Shown here piece after piece: positions 1 to 6,016 of a DNA stretch of 9,024 nucleotides. A model generated the notes under the pieces. That model saw only the letters and a list, made by a program, of their open reading frames with translations, was not told the DNA's origin and ran no database searches. The first letter of the stretch is position 1. Each line of letters begins with the position of its first letter. The translations under genes were made by a program, and so were the position numbers. Source of the DNA: Elusimicrobiaceae bacterium (GTDB lineage: Bacteria > Elusimicrobiota > Elusimicrobia > Elusimicrobiales > Elusimicrobiaceae); contig JAKSPG010000045.1 in assembly GCA_024405075.1 (NCBI GenBank), positions 1-9,024 on the forward strand. Reading direction: 5' to 3'.

Positions 1-1
1 C

Positions 2-1696
2 GATTTTATCAAAAAGCTCATGACGATGGGCATTTTCGCCACGATTAACCAACGCCTGGAAAAAGACATGTTGGAACTGACTGTAGACGAATGTGGTTTC
101 AAAGCGGAACTGGCCGAGGAAGAACTAACACAAGAAACGCTGGCACTTATGGAAACGGAAGACGACCCGGCGTCCCTCTTGCCACGCAGCCCTGTTATTA
201 CCATTATGGGGCACGTAGACCATGGTAAGACCAGTTTGTTGGATGCCATCCGCAAGTCTAACGTCGTAGCCGGTGAAGCAGGGGCTATCACCCAGCACAT
301 CGGTGCCTACCGCGTTAAAGCACCGCGCGGTGTGCTCACCTTGTTAGACACGCCCGGCCATGAAGCTTTTACCGCCATGCGTGCGCGCGGAGCACAAGCC
401 ACAGACATTGTGGTACTGGTTGTATCCGCCACCGACGGCATCATGCCGCAAACCATTGAAGCCATGGAGCACGCCAAAGCAGCCAAGGCCCCTATCATTG
501 TGGCCGTCAATAAAATTGATTTACCCGGTGCCAATCCGGACCGCGTGAAACAAGACCTGGCTGCCCGCGGCCTCGTGCCGGAAGAATGGCAGGGAAATAC
601 CATTTTTGTAGACATATCGGCCAAAAAGCACATCAATATTGATAAGTTGCTGGAAATGATTGCCTTACAAGCCGAAATAATGGAACTCAAAGCCAACCCG
701 GACCGACCGGGTGTGGGTGTTATTTTGGAAAGCAAGCGCGACAATAAACGCGGCGTGGTGGCCACGGTACTGGTACAAAAGGGGACCATGAAAGTGGGCG
801 ACCCGTTTATCGTAGGAACAAACTACGGCCGCATCCGCGCGCTGATTGACGAAAATTCCCAACGCTACCAAAAAATCGGCCCGAGCGTTCCGGCGGAAAT
901 TTTGGGCATCAACGGCGAGCCGCCACAAGTAGGCGATACGCTTTACATCATGTCCAGCGAAAAAGAAGCCCGCTATGCCGCCGAAAAACGCAAATTGGCG
1001 CAAAAAGAAGATTCACAAGCACACCGCAAGCAAGCCTCATTAATGGGCCTGGCTAAAACAGAAGAAAATGCTAACTCCGTCAAAAAATTAAGCTTAATTT
1101 TGAAGGCGGACGTACAAGGCTCCATTGAAGCCATTAAAGATGCCCTCTTGCGCATCCCGTCGGACGAAGTAGAAGTAGACATTATTCTTTCCGCCCCGGG
1201 GAACGTAAACGAATCGGATATTTTGCTGGCCAAAGCATCTAACGCGGTAGTCATCGGGTTTCACGTAGATGTGGAAAACAAAGCCCAGGCCGAAGCCGAA
1301 CGTGAGGGAATTGAAATCCGCCGCTATACCATTATCTTTGAACTGCTTGAAGATATTAAAGCTGCCATGGAAGGGTTGTTAGAACCCGACGTGGTGGAAA
1401 CGGTTATTGGTACCGCTACCATTAAAAAAGTAATGAAGTTAAGCTCCGGCTTGATTTCCGGTTCGCTGGTGGAAAGCGGCACTATTTTCCGCGGGTACGA
1501 AGTACGCGTCAAACGCAACGGCGAAGAAGTCGGCCATGGTAAAATCGGCGGGCTGAAACGCTTCAAAGATGACGTAAAAGAAGTGGAGAAAGGCTACGAG
1601 TGCGGCATTTTAATTGAAGGATTTAAAGGTGTTGCCGAAGGTGATACAATTGAATGTTTCAAGAAAGAAAATGTAACGCGCAGAATTAAAATGTAG
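2..1696 (+). CDS. infB: Translation initiation factor IF-2, C-terminal part (5' end outside window)
   Basis: IF-2 is the GTPase that places initiator fMet-tRNA on the 30S subunit and promotes 50S joining in the cytoplasm. The frame is open from base 2, and the residues before the first ATG (position 20) already match IF-2 (DFIKKL, then MTMGIFATINQ), so the true start lies upstream and this ATG is internal. Counting from that ATG, all GTPase motifs are present: GHVDHGKT (64-71), the switch I region GAITQHIGA (88-96), DTPGH (110-114), NKID (164-167) and SAK (200-202). The beta-barrel domain II, domain III and the fMet-tRNA-binding C-terminal domain follow; the end contains LKRFKDDVKEVEKGYECGI, a hallmark of the last domain. 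The stop is TAG at 1694-1696. The missing part should be the variable N-terminal region. No key residue is altered. It is usually transcribed with nusA upstream and rbfA downstream; here a terminator and a reversed gene separate it from rbfA. Confidence 0.98.
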   Translation, partial: DFIKKLMTMGIFATINQRLEKDMLELTVDECGFKAELAEEELTQETLALMETEDDPASLLPRSPVITIMGHVDHGKTSLLDAIRKSNVVAGEAGAITQHIGAYRVKAPRGVLTLLDTPGHEAFTAMRARGAQATDIVVLVVSATDGIMPQTIEAMEHAKAAKAPIIVAVNKIDLPGANPDRVKQDLAARGLVPEEWQGNTIFVDISAKKHINIDKLLEMIALQAEIMELKANPDRPGVGVILESKRDNKRGVVATVLVQKGTMKVGDPFIVGTNYGRIRALIDENSQRYQKIGPSVPAEILGINGEPPQVGDTLYIMSSEKEARYAAEKRKLAQKEDSQAHRKQASLMGLAKTEENANSVKKLSLILKADVQGSIEAIKDALLRIPSDEVEVDIILSAPGNVNESDILLAKASNAVVIGFHVDVENKAQAEAEREGIEIRRYTIIFELLEDIKAAMEGLLEPDVVETVIGTATIKKVMKLSSGLISGSLVESGTIFRGYEVRVKRNGEEVGHGKIGGLKRFKDDVKEVEKGYECGILIEGFKGVAEGDTIECFKKENVTRRIKM

Positions 1697-1764
1697 TCCT
1701 GCGGACAGGCAGTTCGGCCTTCAACCGTCTACTATTGCAACCGCAAACTTCTTGTTATACGGAT

Positions 1765-1792
1765 GCCCTGTGCTAATTGCACAGGGCTTTTT
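1765..1792 (+). terminator. Rho-independent terminator of infB
   Basis: A perfect 9-bp stem, GCCCTGTGC (1765-1773) and GCACAGGGC (1779-1787), with a 5-base loop, is followed by TTTTT (1788-1792). It lies about 70 bases after the infB stop. It should end the upstream infB transcript and so uncouple infB from rbfA, which in many bacteria follows directly. Confidence 0.93.
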
Positions 1793-1842
1793 ATGCCCTA
1801 CCGAGTATTGTAGCAATTGCGGTTGTTTTAACTAAAAATAAA

Positions 1843-1997
1843 GTCATCCCAAACCGCCGCACTACCTTGCAAGCGGCGCCACGCAAGGTAGTAATGCGAA
1901 GTCTGGTTATAGTGATTTGAAATCTTTCCACATACGTCGTTATCGTGCTACTCCGTAACAACCAGAGAGGAAAATCCTGAATCAAGTTCAGGATGAC
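1843..1997. repeat. Palindrome-rich intergenic element with inverted ends (MITE-like or dispersed repeat)
   Basis: The element begins GTCATCC (1843-1849) and ends with its exact reverse complement GGATGAC (1991-1997), giving 155 bp with 7-bp inverted ends. Inside are further inverted repeats: ACTACCTTGC (1861-1870) with GCAAGGTAGT (1883-1892); CGCCGC (1855-1860) with GCGGCG (1873-1878), an alternative pairing; TCTGGTT (1902-1908) with AACCAGA (1960-1966); and ATCCTGAA (1974-1981) with TTCAGGAT (1987-1994) at the right end. The right-end palindrome resembles GTCATCCTGAACTTGATTCA-type intergenic repeats that I recall from several bacterial genomes, which is recognition and not a search result. 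No clear target-site duplication is visible at the edges, and no transposase is present. A short minus-strand open frame across it is not a believable gene. Multiple copies elsewhere in the genome would confirm a dispersed repeat; alternatively it could be a structured RNA. Confidence 0.6.
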
Positions 1998-2032
1998 ACC
2001 TTTTTTCCTGATAAAGGAATTCCAACCCACAC

Positions 2033-2066
2033 AAAAAAAACACCCCACGCAAAGCGCGGGGTGTTT
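2033..2066 (-). terminator. Rho-independent terminator of the pilin-like gene
   Basis: Arms 2041-2050 and 2054-2063 pair over 10 positions with one A/C mismatch and an AAA loop; A-T pairs at 2038-2040 with 2064-2066 extend the stem. Read on the minus strand the stem is followed by eight T (from the A run 2033-2040), about 15 bases after the pilin stop codon. On the plus strand only TTT follows, so it acts mainly on the minus strand. Confidence 0.92.
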
Positions 2067-2081
2067 GTACTAACTAAATAC

Positions 2082-2579
2082 TTATTTCAACAAGCCCGAA
2101 GAATTGTTGGCAATAGCTTTACAAGTCTTTGAAGCCGTTGTGGCGCTAGCAGCCGGAGCGGCCGTATCGGTAGAAGCACCGCACCAGCGGGTAATGGTAC
2201 CATCAGTAGCAATGGTCATCCAAATGACATACGCCAAATCGCCCGTGGCATCTGTACCGTTATTTTGGCGGGTAGCTTTTGCCTTAAAAGGCGAGGTGGC
2301 AGTCACTTCCAATTTGAACTTATTGGTCGTAGTAGACGACGTGGTAGCAGAACCCACACCCGGCAATTGCACATCCAACAAGCTCAAGTCGTTGGTAAAA
2401 GAACCGGTAGACATTTGGTAGATTTGTTCGGCAGTTGCCAAATCGCCCAGCATTTGAATAGCTTCGCTTGCGCGGGCTTTTTCTACTGCTTTGGTGTATT
2501 GCGGCAAAGCAATAGAAGACAAGAGCCCGATAATCAGTACCACAACTAACAATTCAATCAAGGGAAAACCTTTTGTCAT
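2082..2579 (-). CDS. Type IV pilin-like protein (prepilin-type N-terminal signal)
   Basis: The 165-residue product has a class III prepilin leader: MTKG, then the mature N-terminus FPLIE with the conserved Glu at mature position 5, then the hydrophobic helix LLVVVLIIGLLSSIALP (precursor residues 10-26). Prepilin peptidase should cut after G4. The following amphipathic segment YTKAVEKARASEA (28-40) and a Ser/Thr/Ala-rich C-terminal domain with two cysteines (C133, C153), which could form a pilin-type disulfide loop, complete a pilin-like layout. The start is fixed by AGGAG (2587-2591) seven bases before ATG and by the short leader. It could be a major pilin, a minor pilin or a type II secretion pseudopilin; the sequence does not decide. 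Mature residue 2 is Pro, where Thr or Ser is most common. It stands alone, opposite to infB and rbfA, with its own terminator, and no pilus assembly gene is visible. Confidence 0.9.
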   Translation of the reverse strand: MTKGFPLIELLVVVLIIGLLSSIALPQYTKAVEKARASEAIQMLGDLATAEQIYQMSTGSFTNDLSLLDVQLPGVGSATTSSTTTNKFKLEVTATSPFKAKATRQNNGTDATGDLAYVIWMTIATDGTITRWCGASTDTAAPAASATTASKTCKAIANNSSGLLK

Positions 2580-2586
2580 ACGTGTT

Positions 2587-2628
2587 CTCCTAGGTTAAGA
2601 TACAAAGCCTTAAACAGGCTCCTTTATA
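2587..2628 (-). promoter_or_regulatory. Pilin leader: possible -10 box, small hairpin and strong ribosome binding site
   Basis: On the minus strand a TATAAA box (2623-2628) lies about 44 bases upstream of the pilin ATG, preceded by an A/T-rich tract with no convincing -35. The leader holds a hairpin, AGCCT (2616-2620) with AGGCT (2606-2610), and then AGGAG (2587-2591). The ribosome binding site is clear; the promoter is a weak call. Confidence 0.4.
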
Positions 2629-2662
2629 GTTTACCCTGTTTTAAAAAAAATTTCAAGTATTT

Positions 2663-2695
2663 TTTTGGGGTCTTTAAAACCCAAAATGGTATAAT
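2663..2695 (+). promoter_or_regulatory. rbfA-nrnA-truB-ribF promoter with perfect TATAAT and an overlapping inverted repeat
   Basis: A perfect TATAAT (2690-2695) in the context ATGGTATAATG lies only six bases before the rbfA ATG (2702), so transcription should begin at or next to the start codon. The -35 is poor: TTGGGG (2665-2670) at a 19-base spacing is the best fit. A perfect 7-bp inverted repeat, TTTTGGG (2663-2669) with CCCAAAA (2680-2686), covers the -35 and spacer and could be an operator. GAGAG at 2696-2700 is too close to ATG to act as a normal ribosome binding site. Confidence 0.65.
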
Positions 2696-2701
2696 GAGAG
2701 T

Positions 2702-3061
2702 ATGATAGACCGCATAAAACGATTAGAAACCTTATTATTAGAGGAGATAAACACCCTCGTATCCAAAAAAGCGGCCAATGGCGACTTTGGCGGCTTTGTA
2801 ACTATTACCGCCGTACACGTCACCAAGGACCTGTCCGCGGCTAAAGTATTTTTCTCGGTATTCGGTAGTCCGCAAGACCGCCAAAAAACACAAGCCGCCC
2901 TTAACCTGCTACGCAAAGAAATCGGTGCGCAACTGCGCGGGCGGTTACACGTAAAACGTATCCCGTCTTTTTCGTTTGAATACGACGACACACCCGAGAA
3001 AGCTTCGCGTGTAGAGGCAATTTTCCAAGTGATTGAAAAGGAACACGAACATGGAAAATAA
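2702..3061 (+). CDS. rbfA: 30S ribosome-binding factor A
   Basis: RbfA binds the immature 30S subunit near helix 1 of 16S rRNA and is needed for late 30S maturation and cold adaptation. The 119 residues match the family in length and pattern: an N-terminal helix RIKRLETLLLEEI (4-16), the strand pattern VTITAVHVTKDLSAAKVFFSV with the conserved K-D-L, the segment LRKEIGAQLRGRLHVKRIP, and the final FEYDDTPEKASRVEAIF. The family N-terminus leaves no room for another start. It has a His/Glu-rich tail (EKEHEHGK). Its 3' end overlaps nrnA by 11 bases. It opens a four-gene run and is separated from infB, its usual neighbour, by a repeat and a reversed gene. Confidence 0.95.
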   Translation: MIDRIKRLETLLLEEINTLVSKKAANGDFGGFVTITAVHVTKDLSAAKVFFSVFGSPQDRQKTQAALNLLRKEIGAQLRGRLHVKRIPSFSFEYDDTPEKASRVEAIFQVIEKEHEHGK

Positions 3062-4046
3062 ATTCCACAGTTTGCAACAAATTTGGAAAGCTCTACAAGA
3101 CGGAAAAAATTTTTTTGTGGCCGGACACCTCAACCCGGACGGGGATTCTTTGGGGTGCACGCTGGCGGTCACGTCGTTACTTAAGCGGCTTGGTAAGACG
3201 GTCTACGCTTATGCGGCCCCGGCTATCGGCGACGATTTAAAATTTTTGCCCGGTCTATCCGAAGTACACGTGGGTCAACTCCCCCTCAATCCGGACTTTG
3301 ACACCGTTCTTTTGCTGGAATGTTCCGACCGGCAACGCGGCGGCGATTTGGAAAGTATCCTCCGCCCCGCCAAAACACTTATTAACATTGATCACCACCT
3401 GGTAAGCGACGCGTACGGCCACGTCAATCACATTGATTCGGGCGCGTCCTCTACCGCAGAGATTATTTTTCAATTATTTGAAGAATCCGGCGTAGAGGGT
3501 TTTTTGCCTACACCCGACGAAGCCACTTGTCTCTATACTGGGTTGGTAACCGATACGGGCCGTTTCGTCCACTCCAACACATCTGCCGAAGCCCTACGGG
3601 TGGCATCAGCTCTGGTTGCATTAGGGGCGGATATCCAACAAATCAACCAGGTTATTTACTTTACCAAATCGTACATTGAATTAAAACTGTTGGGTCGTGC
3701 GTTGGAAAAGATGGAAATGCGTTTTGACAACAAGTACAGCCAAATCATTTTAACTAAACGCGATTTTGAAACCTTTGGAGCCACGCCCGCCCAAACGCAG
3801 GGAATTGTCAGTCAGCCCACGATGATCCCCGGTGTAGAAATTTCGGCCCTGATTAAAGAAGAACCTGATAAAGTATCCGTCAATTTACGCTCCCGCGGTA
3901 ACGCTGACGTAAGCCGTATCGCCCAGCAGTTTGGCGGCGGCGGACACGCGCGGGCCGCTGGGTTTAAGGTGACGGGCAAATCCGTTGGCGAAGTGACAGA
4001 TGCCTTGGCCGAAGTGGTGCAGCATGCCGTTAGAGAATTACGCTAA
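3051..4046 (+). CDS. nrnA: DHH/DHHA1 phosphoesterase, bifunctional oligoribonuclease and pAp phosphatase NrnA
   Basis: NrnA-type enzymes degrade 2-5 nt RNAs and dephosphorylate 3'-phosphoadenosine 5'-phosphate, using Mn2+. The 331 residues carry the DHH-domain motifs AGHLNPDGDSLG (24-35), IDHH (113-116) and TGLVTDTGRF (163-172), and the DHHA1 substrate-binding GGGGH (295-299). Motif II reads LLLECSDRQR, with Glu90 where an Asp metal ligand is usual; this is conservative and may still bind metal. ATG 3051 is preferred over the in-frame TTG at 3033 because AAAGGA (3037-3042) lies at good spacing and the family N-terminus fits. It overlaps rbfA by 11 bases and truB by 23, suggesting translational coupling. 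An NrnA-like gene between rbfA and truB is a familiar arrangement in bacteria. Confidence 0.93.
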   Translation: MENKFHSLQQIWKALQDGKNFFVAGHLNPDGDSLGCTLAVTSLLKRLGKTVYAYAAPAIGDDLKFLPGLSEVHVGQLPLNPDFDTVLLLECSDRQRGGDLESILRPAKTLINIDHHLVSDAYGHVNHIDSGASSTAEIIFQLFEESGVEGFLPTPDEATCLYTGLVTDTGRFVHSNTSAEALRVASALVALGADIQQINQVIYFTKSYIELKLLGRALEKMEMRFDNKYSQIILTKRDFETFGATPAQTQGIVSQPTMIPGVEISALIKEEPDKVSVNLRSRGNADVSRIAQQFGGGGHARAAGFKVTGKSVGEVTDALAEVVQHAVRELR

Positions 4047-4737
4047 CTCCGCGCCAAGTGGACTGTTACTGATAGATAAACCGAAGGATTTTTCTTCGCA
4101 CGATATTATTGCCATTTGCCGCCGGATTTTAAAAATAAAAAAAATCGGCCATAGCGGTACGTTAGACCCCATGGCCACCGGGCTGCTGTTACTGCTGATC
4201 GGACGGGAAGCCACCCGCCAGCAAGCGCAGTTTTTAAAGTTAGATAAGGTATATACGGCCGTTCTTTCCCTGGGACAGGAAACCGATTCCTGGGATGCTT
4301 ACGGCACGGTGGTAGCGCAAAAGTCGGTTCCGCCGCTTACACAAACGGATGTGGCAAACGCCGCACAAAAATTATCCGGTATGCTCCGACAACCGATTCC
4401 CTTTTTCAGTGCTAAAAAAATCAACGGCTCGCCCATGTACTCGCTGGCCCGGCAAGGCCAAAAATTGGAACGACGCTATAACGAAGTTTCGGTTACGTGG
4501 CAGCACGTACGTTTAGTAGACCCACAAACGGTGGAGTTTACGGTGCATTGTTCGTGCGGAACATATGTACGATCGTTGGGGTATTTGCTAGCCGAACGGT
4601 TAGGCACCACCGGGCACTTAACGCAACTGCGGCGGCTTCGGATAGGGCCGCACGACGTGGCAGACGCCTTTGACGGAAATTTGCTCAAACAAACACCGCC
4701 CGAAGTATTATTTCAGCGGATGAAAACGTTGCTATGA
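4024..4737 (+). CDS. truB: tRNA pseudouridine-55 synthase TruB (short form)
   Basis: TruB converts U55 in the T loop of tRNAs to pseudouridine. The 237 residues contain GLLLIDKPKDFSSHD (13-27), the catalytic loop GHSGTLDPMATG with nucleophile Asp48 (codon 4165-4167), KVYTAVLSLGQETDSWDAYG, SAKKINGSPMYSLARQG, and the SCGTYVRSLGYLLAERLG segment. An ATG at 4000 would add eight residues, but 4024 puts the catalytic Asp at 48, the same number as E. coli TruB, and suits the family N-terminus; neither start has a good ribosome binding site. The protein stops soon after LRRLRIG, so the C-terminal PUA-like domain of longer TruBs (about 314 residues in E. coli) is short or absent. It overlaps nrnA by 23 bases, and its TGA overlaps the ribF ATG as ATGA. 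Confidence 0.95.
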   Translation: MPLENYANSAPSGLLLIDKPKDFSSHDIIAICRRILKIKKIGHSGTLDPMATGLLLLLIGREATRQQAQFLKLDKVYTAVLSLGQETDSWDAYGTVVAQKSVPPLTQTDVANAAQKLSGMLRQPIPFFSAKKINGSPMYSLARQGQKLERRYNEVSVTWQHVRLVDPQTVEFTVHCSCGTYVRSLGYLLAERLGTTGHLTQLRRLRIGPHDVADAFDGNLLKQTPPEVLFQRMKTLL

Positions 4738-5648
4738 AAACGAAAGCGAAATATTTTATTACCATCGGAACTTTTGACGGCGTACACGTCGGGCATCGCT
4801 TTTTGCTCGCCCAATTGGAAAAACTGGCCGTCAACTACCGCCTTAAACCGCTAGCTTTGTACTTTCCACTCCCCCCCAAAACACTGATGAGCTGCAAGCC
4901 GGAAATGACCGTGCTTACGTTACCCAAAGAAAAGAAGCTGTTATTAAAACAATGTGGCACGCCCACCCAAGCGTTGGATTTCGCCACTTGCCGTCAATTA
5001 ACGGCTGAGCAATTTTTTACCCAAGTATTGTGCAAAAAGCTAAACGCAGGCGGAGTGTTGGTCGGCAGCGATTTTGCCTTCGGAAAAGACCGTCAAGCCG
5101 GGGCCCAATGGCTCCAAGAAAGGTGCGAAAAAGCCGGCCTTCTGTTTGCAATCACCCGTTTTTATAAAACAGGTACGCAAAAAATTTCCTCCTCTTTACT
5201 ACGTAAAATTTTAGCCAGCGGCGATATAGAGCGTGCTAACCAACTGCTAGGCCGCCCTTACGAACTGACAGGCAAAGTAGTCAAAGGGCAACAGCTCGGG
5301 CGTAAACTGGGCTTTCCTACCGCCAACCTGCACACCGGGATTTATAAGGTATTACCGCTGGGAGTATTTGCCGTTAAAGTACGTGTTGGGAAACAAGTAT
5401 ACGATGGGTTTTGCAATATCGGATTTCGCCCAACAGTAAACTCCATTTACGGTAAATTGCCGCTGGTGGAAGTACACATTTTTGATTTTGATAAAAATAT
5501 TTACGGCCGGGATATTACGGTGTGGTTTGTTCAAAAACTGCGCAACGAAATAAAATTTGACACACTGCCCGCACTGGTAGCGCAACTTAAAAAAGACCGC
5601 ACGCAAGCTAAAAAAGTGATGAAGCGGTTCACCTTTCCCATCGTGTAA
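4734..5648 (+). CDS. ribF: Bifunctional riboflavin kinase / FAD synthetase RibF
   Basis: RibF phosphorylates riboflavin to FMN and adenylylates FMN to FAD. The 304 residues hold both modules. The N-terminal nucleotidyltransferase has GTFDGVHVGH (12-21), VGSDFAFG (110-117) and ISSSLLRK (151-158). The C-terminal kinase has GRPYELTGKVVKGQQLGRKL (173-192), the PTAN motif (196-199), NIGFRPTV (228-235) and LVEVHIFDF with the likely catalytic Glu246, then YGRDITVWFVQKLRNEIKF. One deviation: the usual TFDPHP-like strand of the adenylyltransferase reads YFPLPPK (43-49), lacking the His. The ATG sits inside the truB stop (ATGA), so translation is probably coupled. It is the last gene of the rbfA run; no strong plus-strand terminator follows, only the weaker reverse side of the 5668-5691 hairpin. 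Confidence 0.96.
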   Translation: MKTKAKYFITIGTFDGVHVGHRFLLAQLEKLAVNYRLKPLALYFPLPPKTLMSCKPEMTVLTLPKEKKLLLKQCGTPTQALDFATCRQLTAEQFFTQVLCKKLNAGGVLVGSDFAFGKDRQAGAQWLQERCEKAGLLFAITRFYKTGTQKISSSLLRKILASGDIERANQLLGRPYELTGKVVKGQQLGRKLGFPTANLHTGIYKVLPLGVFAVKVRVGKQVYDGFCNIGFRPTVNSIYGKLPLVEVHIFDFDKNIYGRDITVWFVQKLRNEIKFDTLPALVAQLKKDRTQAKKVMKRFTFPIV

Positions 5649-5667
5649 ATATATCAAAGTAACACAC

Positions 5668-5691
5668 AAAAAAAAGCCGCCATTAGGCGGC
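5668..5691 (-). terminator. Rho-independent terminator between convergent ribF and the membrane-protein gene
   Basis: A perfect 6-bp G/C stem, GCCGCC (5676-5681) with GGCGGC (5686-5691) and an ATTA loop, is followed on the minus strand by eight T (A run 5668-5675), so it ends the 6805-5712 operon. On the plus strand it is followed by CTTTGTT, so it may also stop ribF transcripts less efficiently. Confidence 0.9.
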
Positions 5692-5711
5692 CTTTGTTAA
5701 CTAAAACAAGT

Positions 5712-5981
5712 TTATTCTTCTTCGTTGTAATTACGCACAAACAACACAATGTACGCTAGCCACGAGGCCCCAAAGAACACAATAAAGCAATACGAAAACC
5801 ACCACAACCGCGTTAAAGGATTGTAGTCCGACAGCATAGACCCAATAAACAACCGCGCCAACACCACGCTGATATAGCACCATACCGCCAACACCACCGC
5901 TTTAAGTAGCAAATCGCACGTACCTAACACCGGCCCTTTATGCGTGTACGGTTTTTTAAGAAAGGCCAAAATTTTTTGCAT
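5712..5981 (-). CDS. Small inner-membrane protein with two predicted helices, function unknown
   Basis: I do not recognise this 89-residue protein. It has a short basic N-terminus (MQKILAFLKKPYTHK), a hydrophobic segment at about 24-46, a loop with PLTR, a second hydrophobic segment rich in Trp, Tyr and Phe at about 60-82, and an acidic tail RNYNEEE. This fits a two-helix membrane protein, with the basic N-terminus suggesting both ends face the cytoplasm. AAGGAG (5994-5999) lies 12 bases before the ATG, a slightly long spacing. The gap to the upstream secreted-protein gene is only 35 bases and contains no terminator, so the two are probably one operon ending at 5668-5691. The good ribosome binding site, operon position and terminator support a real gene. 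No function is assigned. Confidence 0.75.
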   Translation of the reverse strand: MQKILAFLKKPYTHKGPVLGTCDLLLKAVVLAVWCYISVVLARLFIGSMLSDYNPLTRLWWFSYCFIVFFGASWLAYIVLFVRNYNEEE

Positions 5982-6016
5982 GTTTTTTTTGTTCTCCTTA
6001 TGAGTTTACCAACAAA

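Noticed and set aside
20..22. ATG at position 20 as the start of infB
   Set aside because: Codons upstream from base 2 already match IF-2, and the N-terminal region of the family is missing, so the gene begins outside the window.
307..1566. Several antisense open frames within infB (307-789, 665-1003, 973-1254, 1324-1566)
   Set aside because: They are shadows of a strongly conserved coding frame, with no start signals and no recognisable protein features.
1791..2048. Minus-strand 85-codon open frame
   Set aside because: It runs across the infB terminator edge, the palindromic element and the pilin terminator; its residues derive from the inverted repeats and there is no ribosome binding site or family match.
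2104..2549. Plus-strand open frames opposite the pilin gene
   Set aside because: The minus-strand frame has a prepilin signal, ribosome binding site and terminator; the plus-strand frames have none of these.
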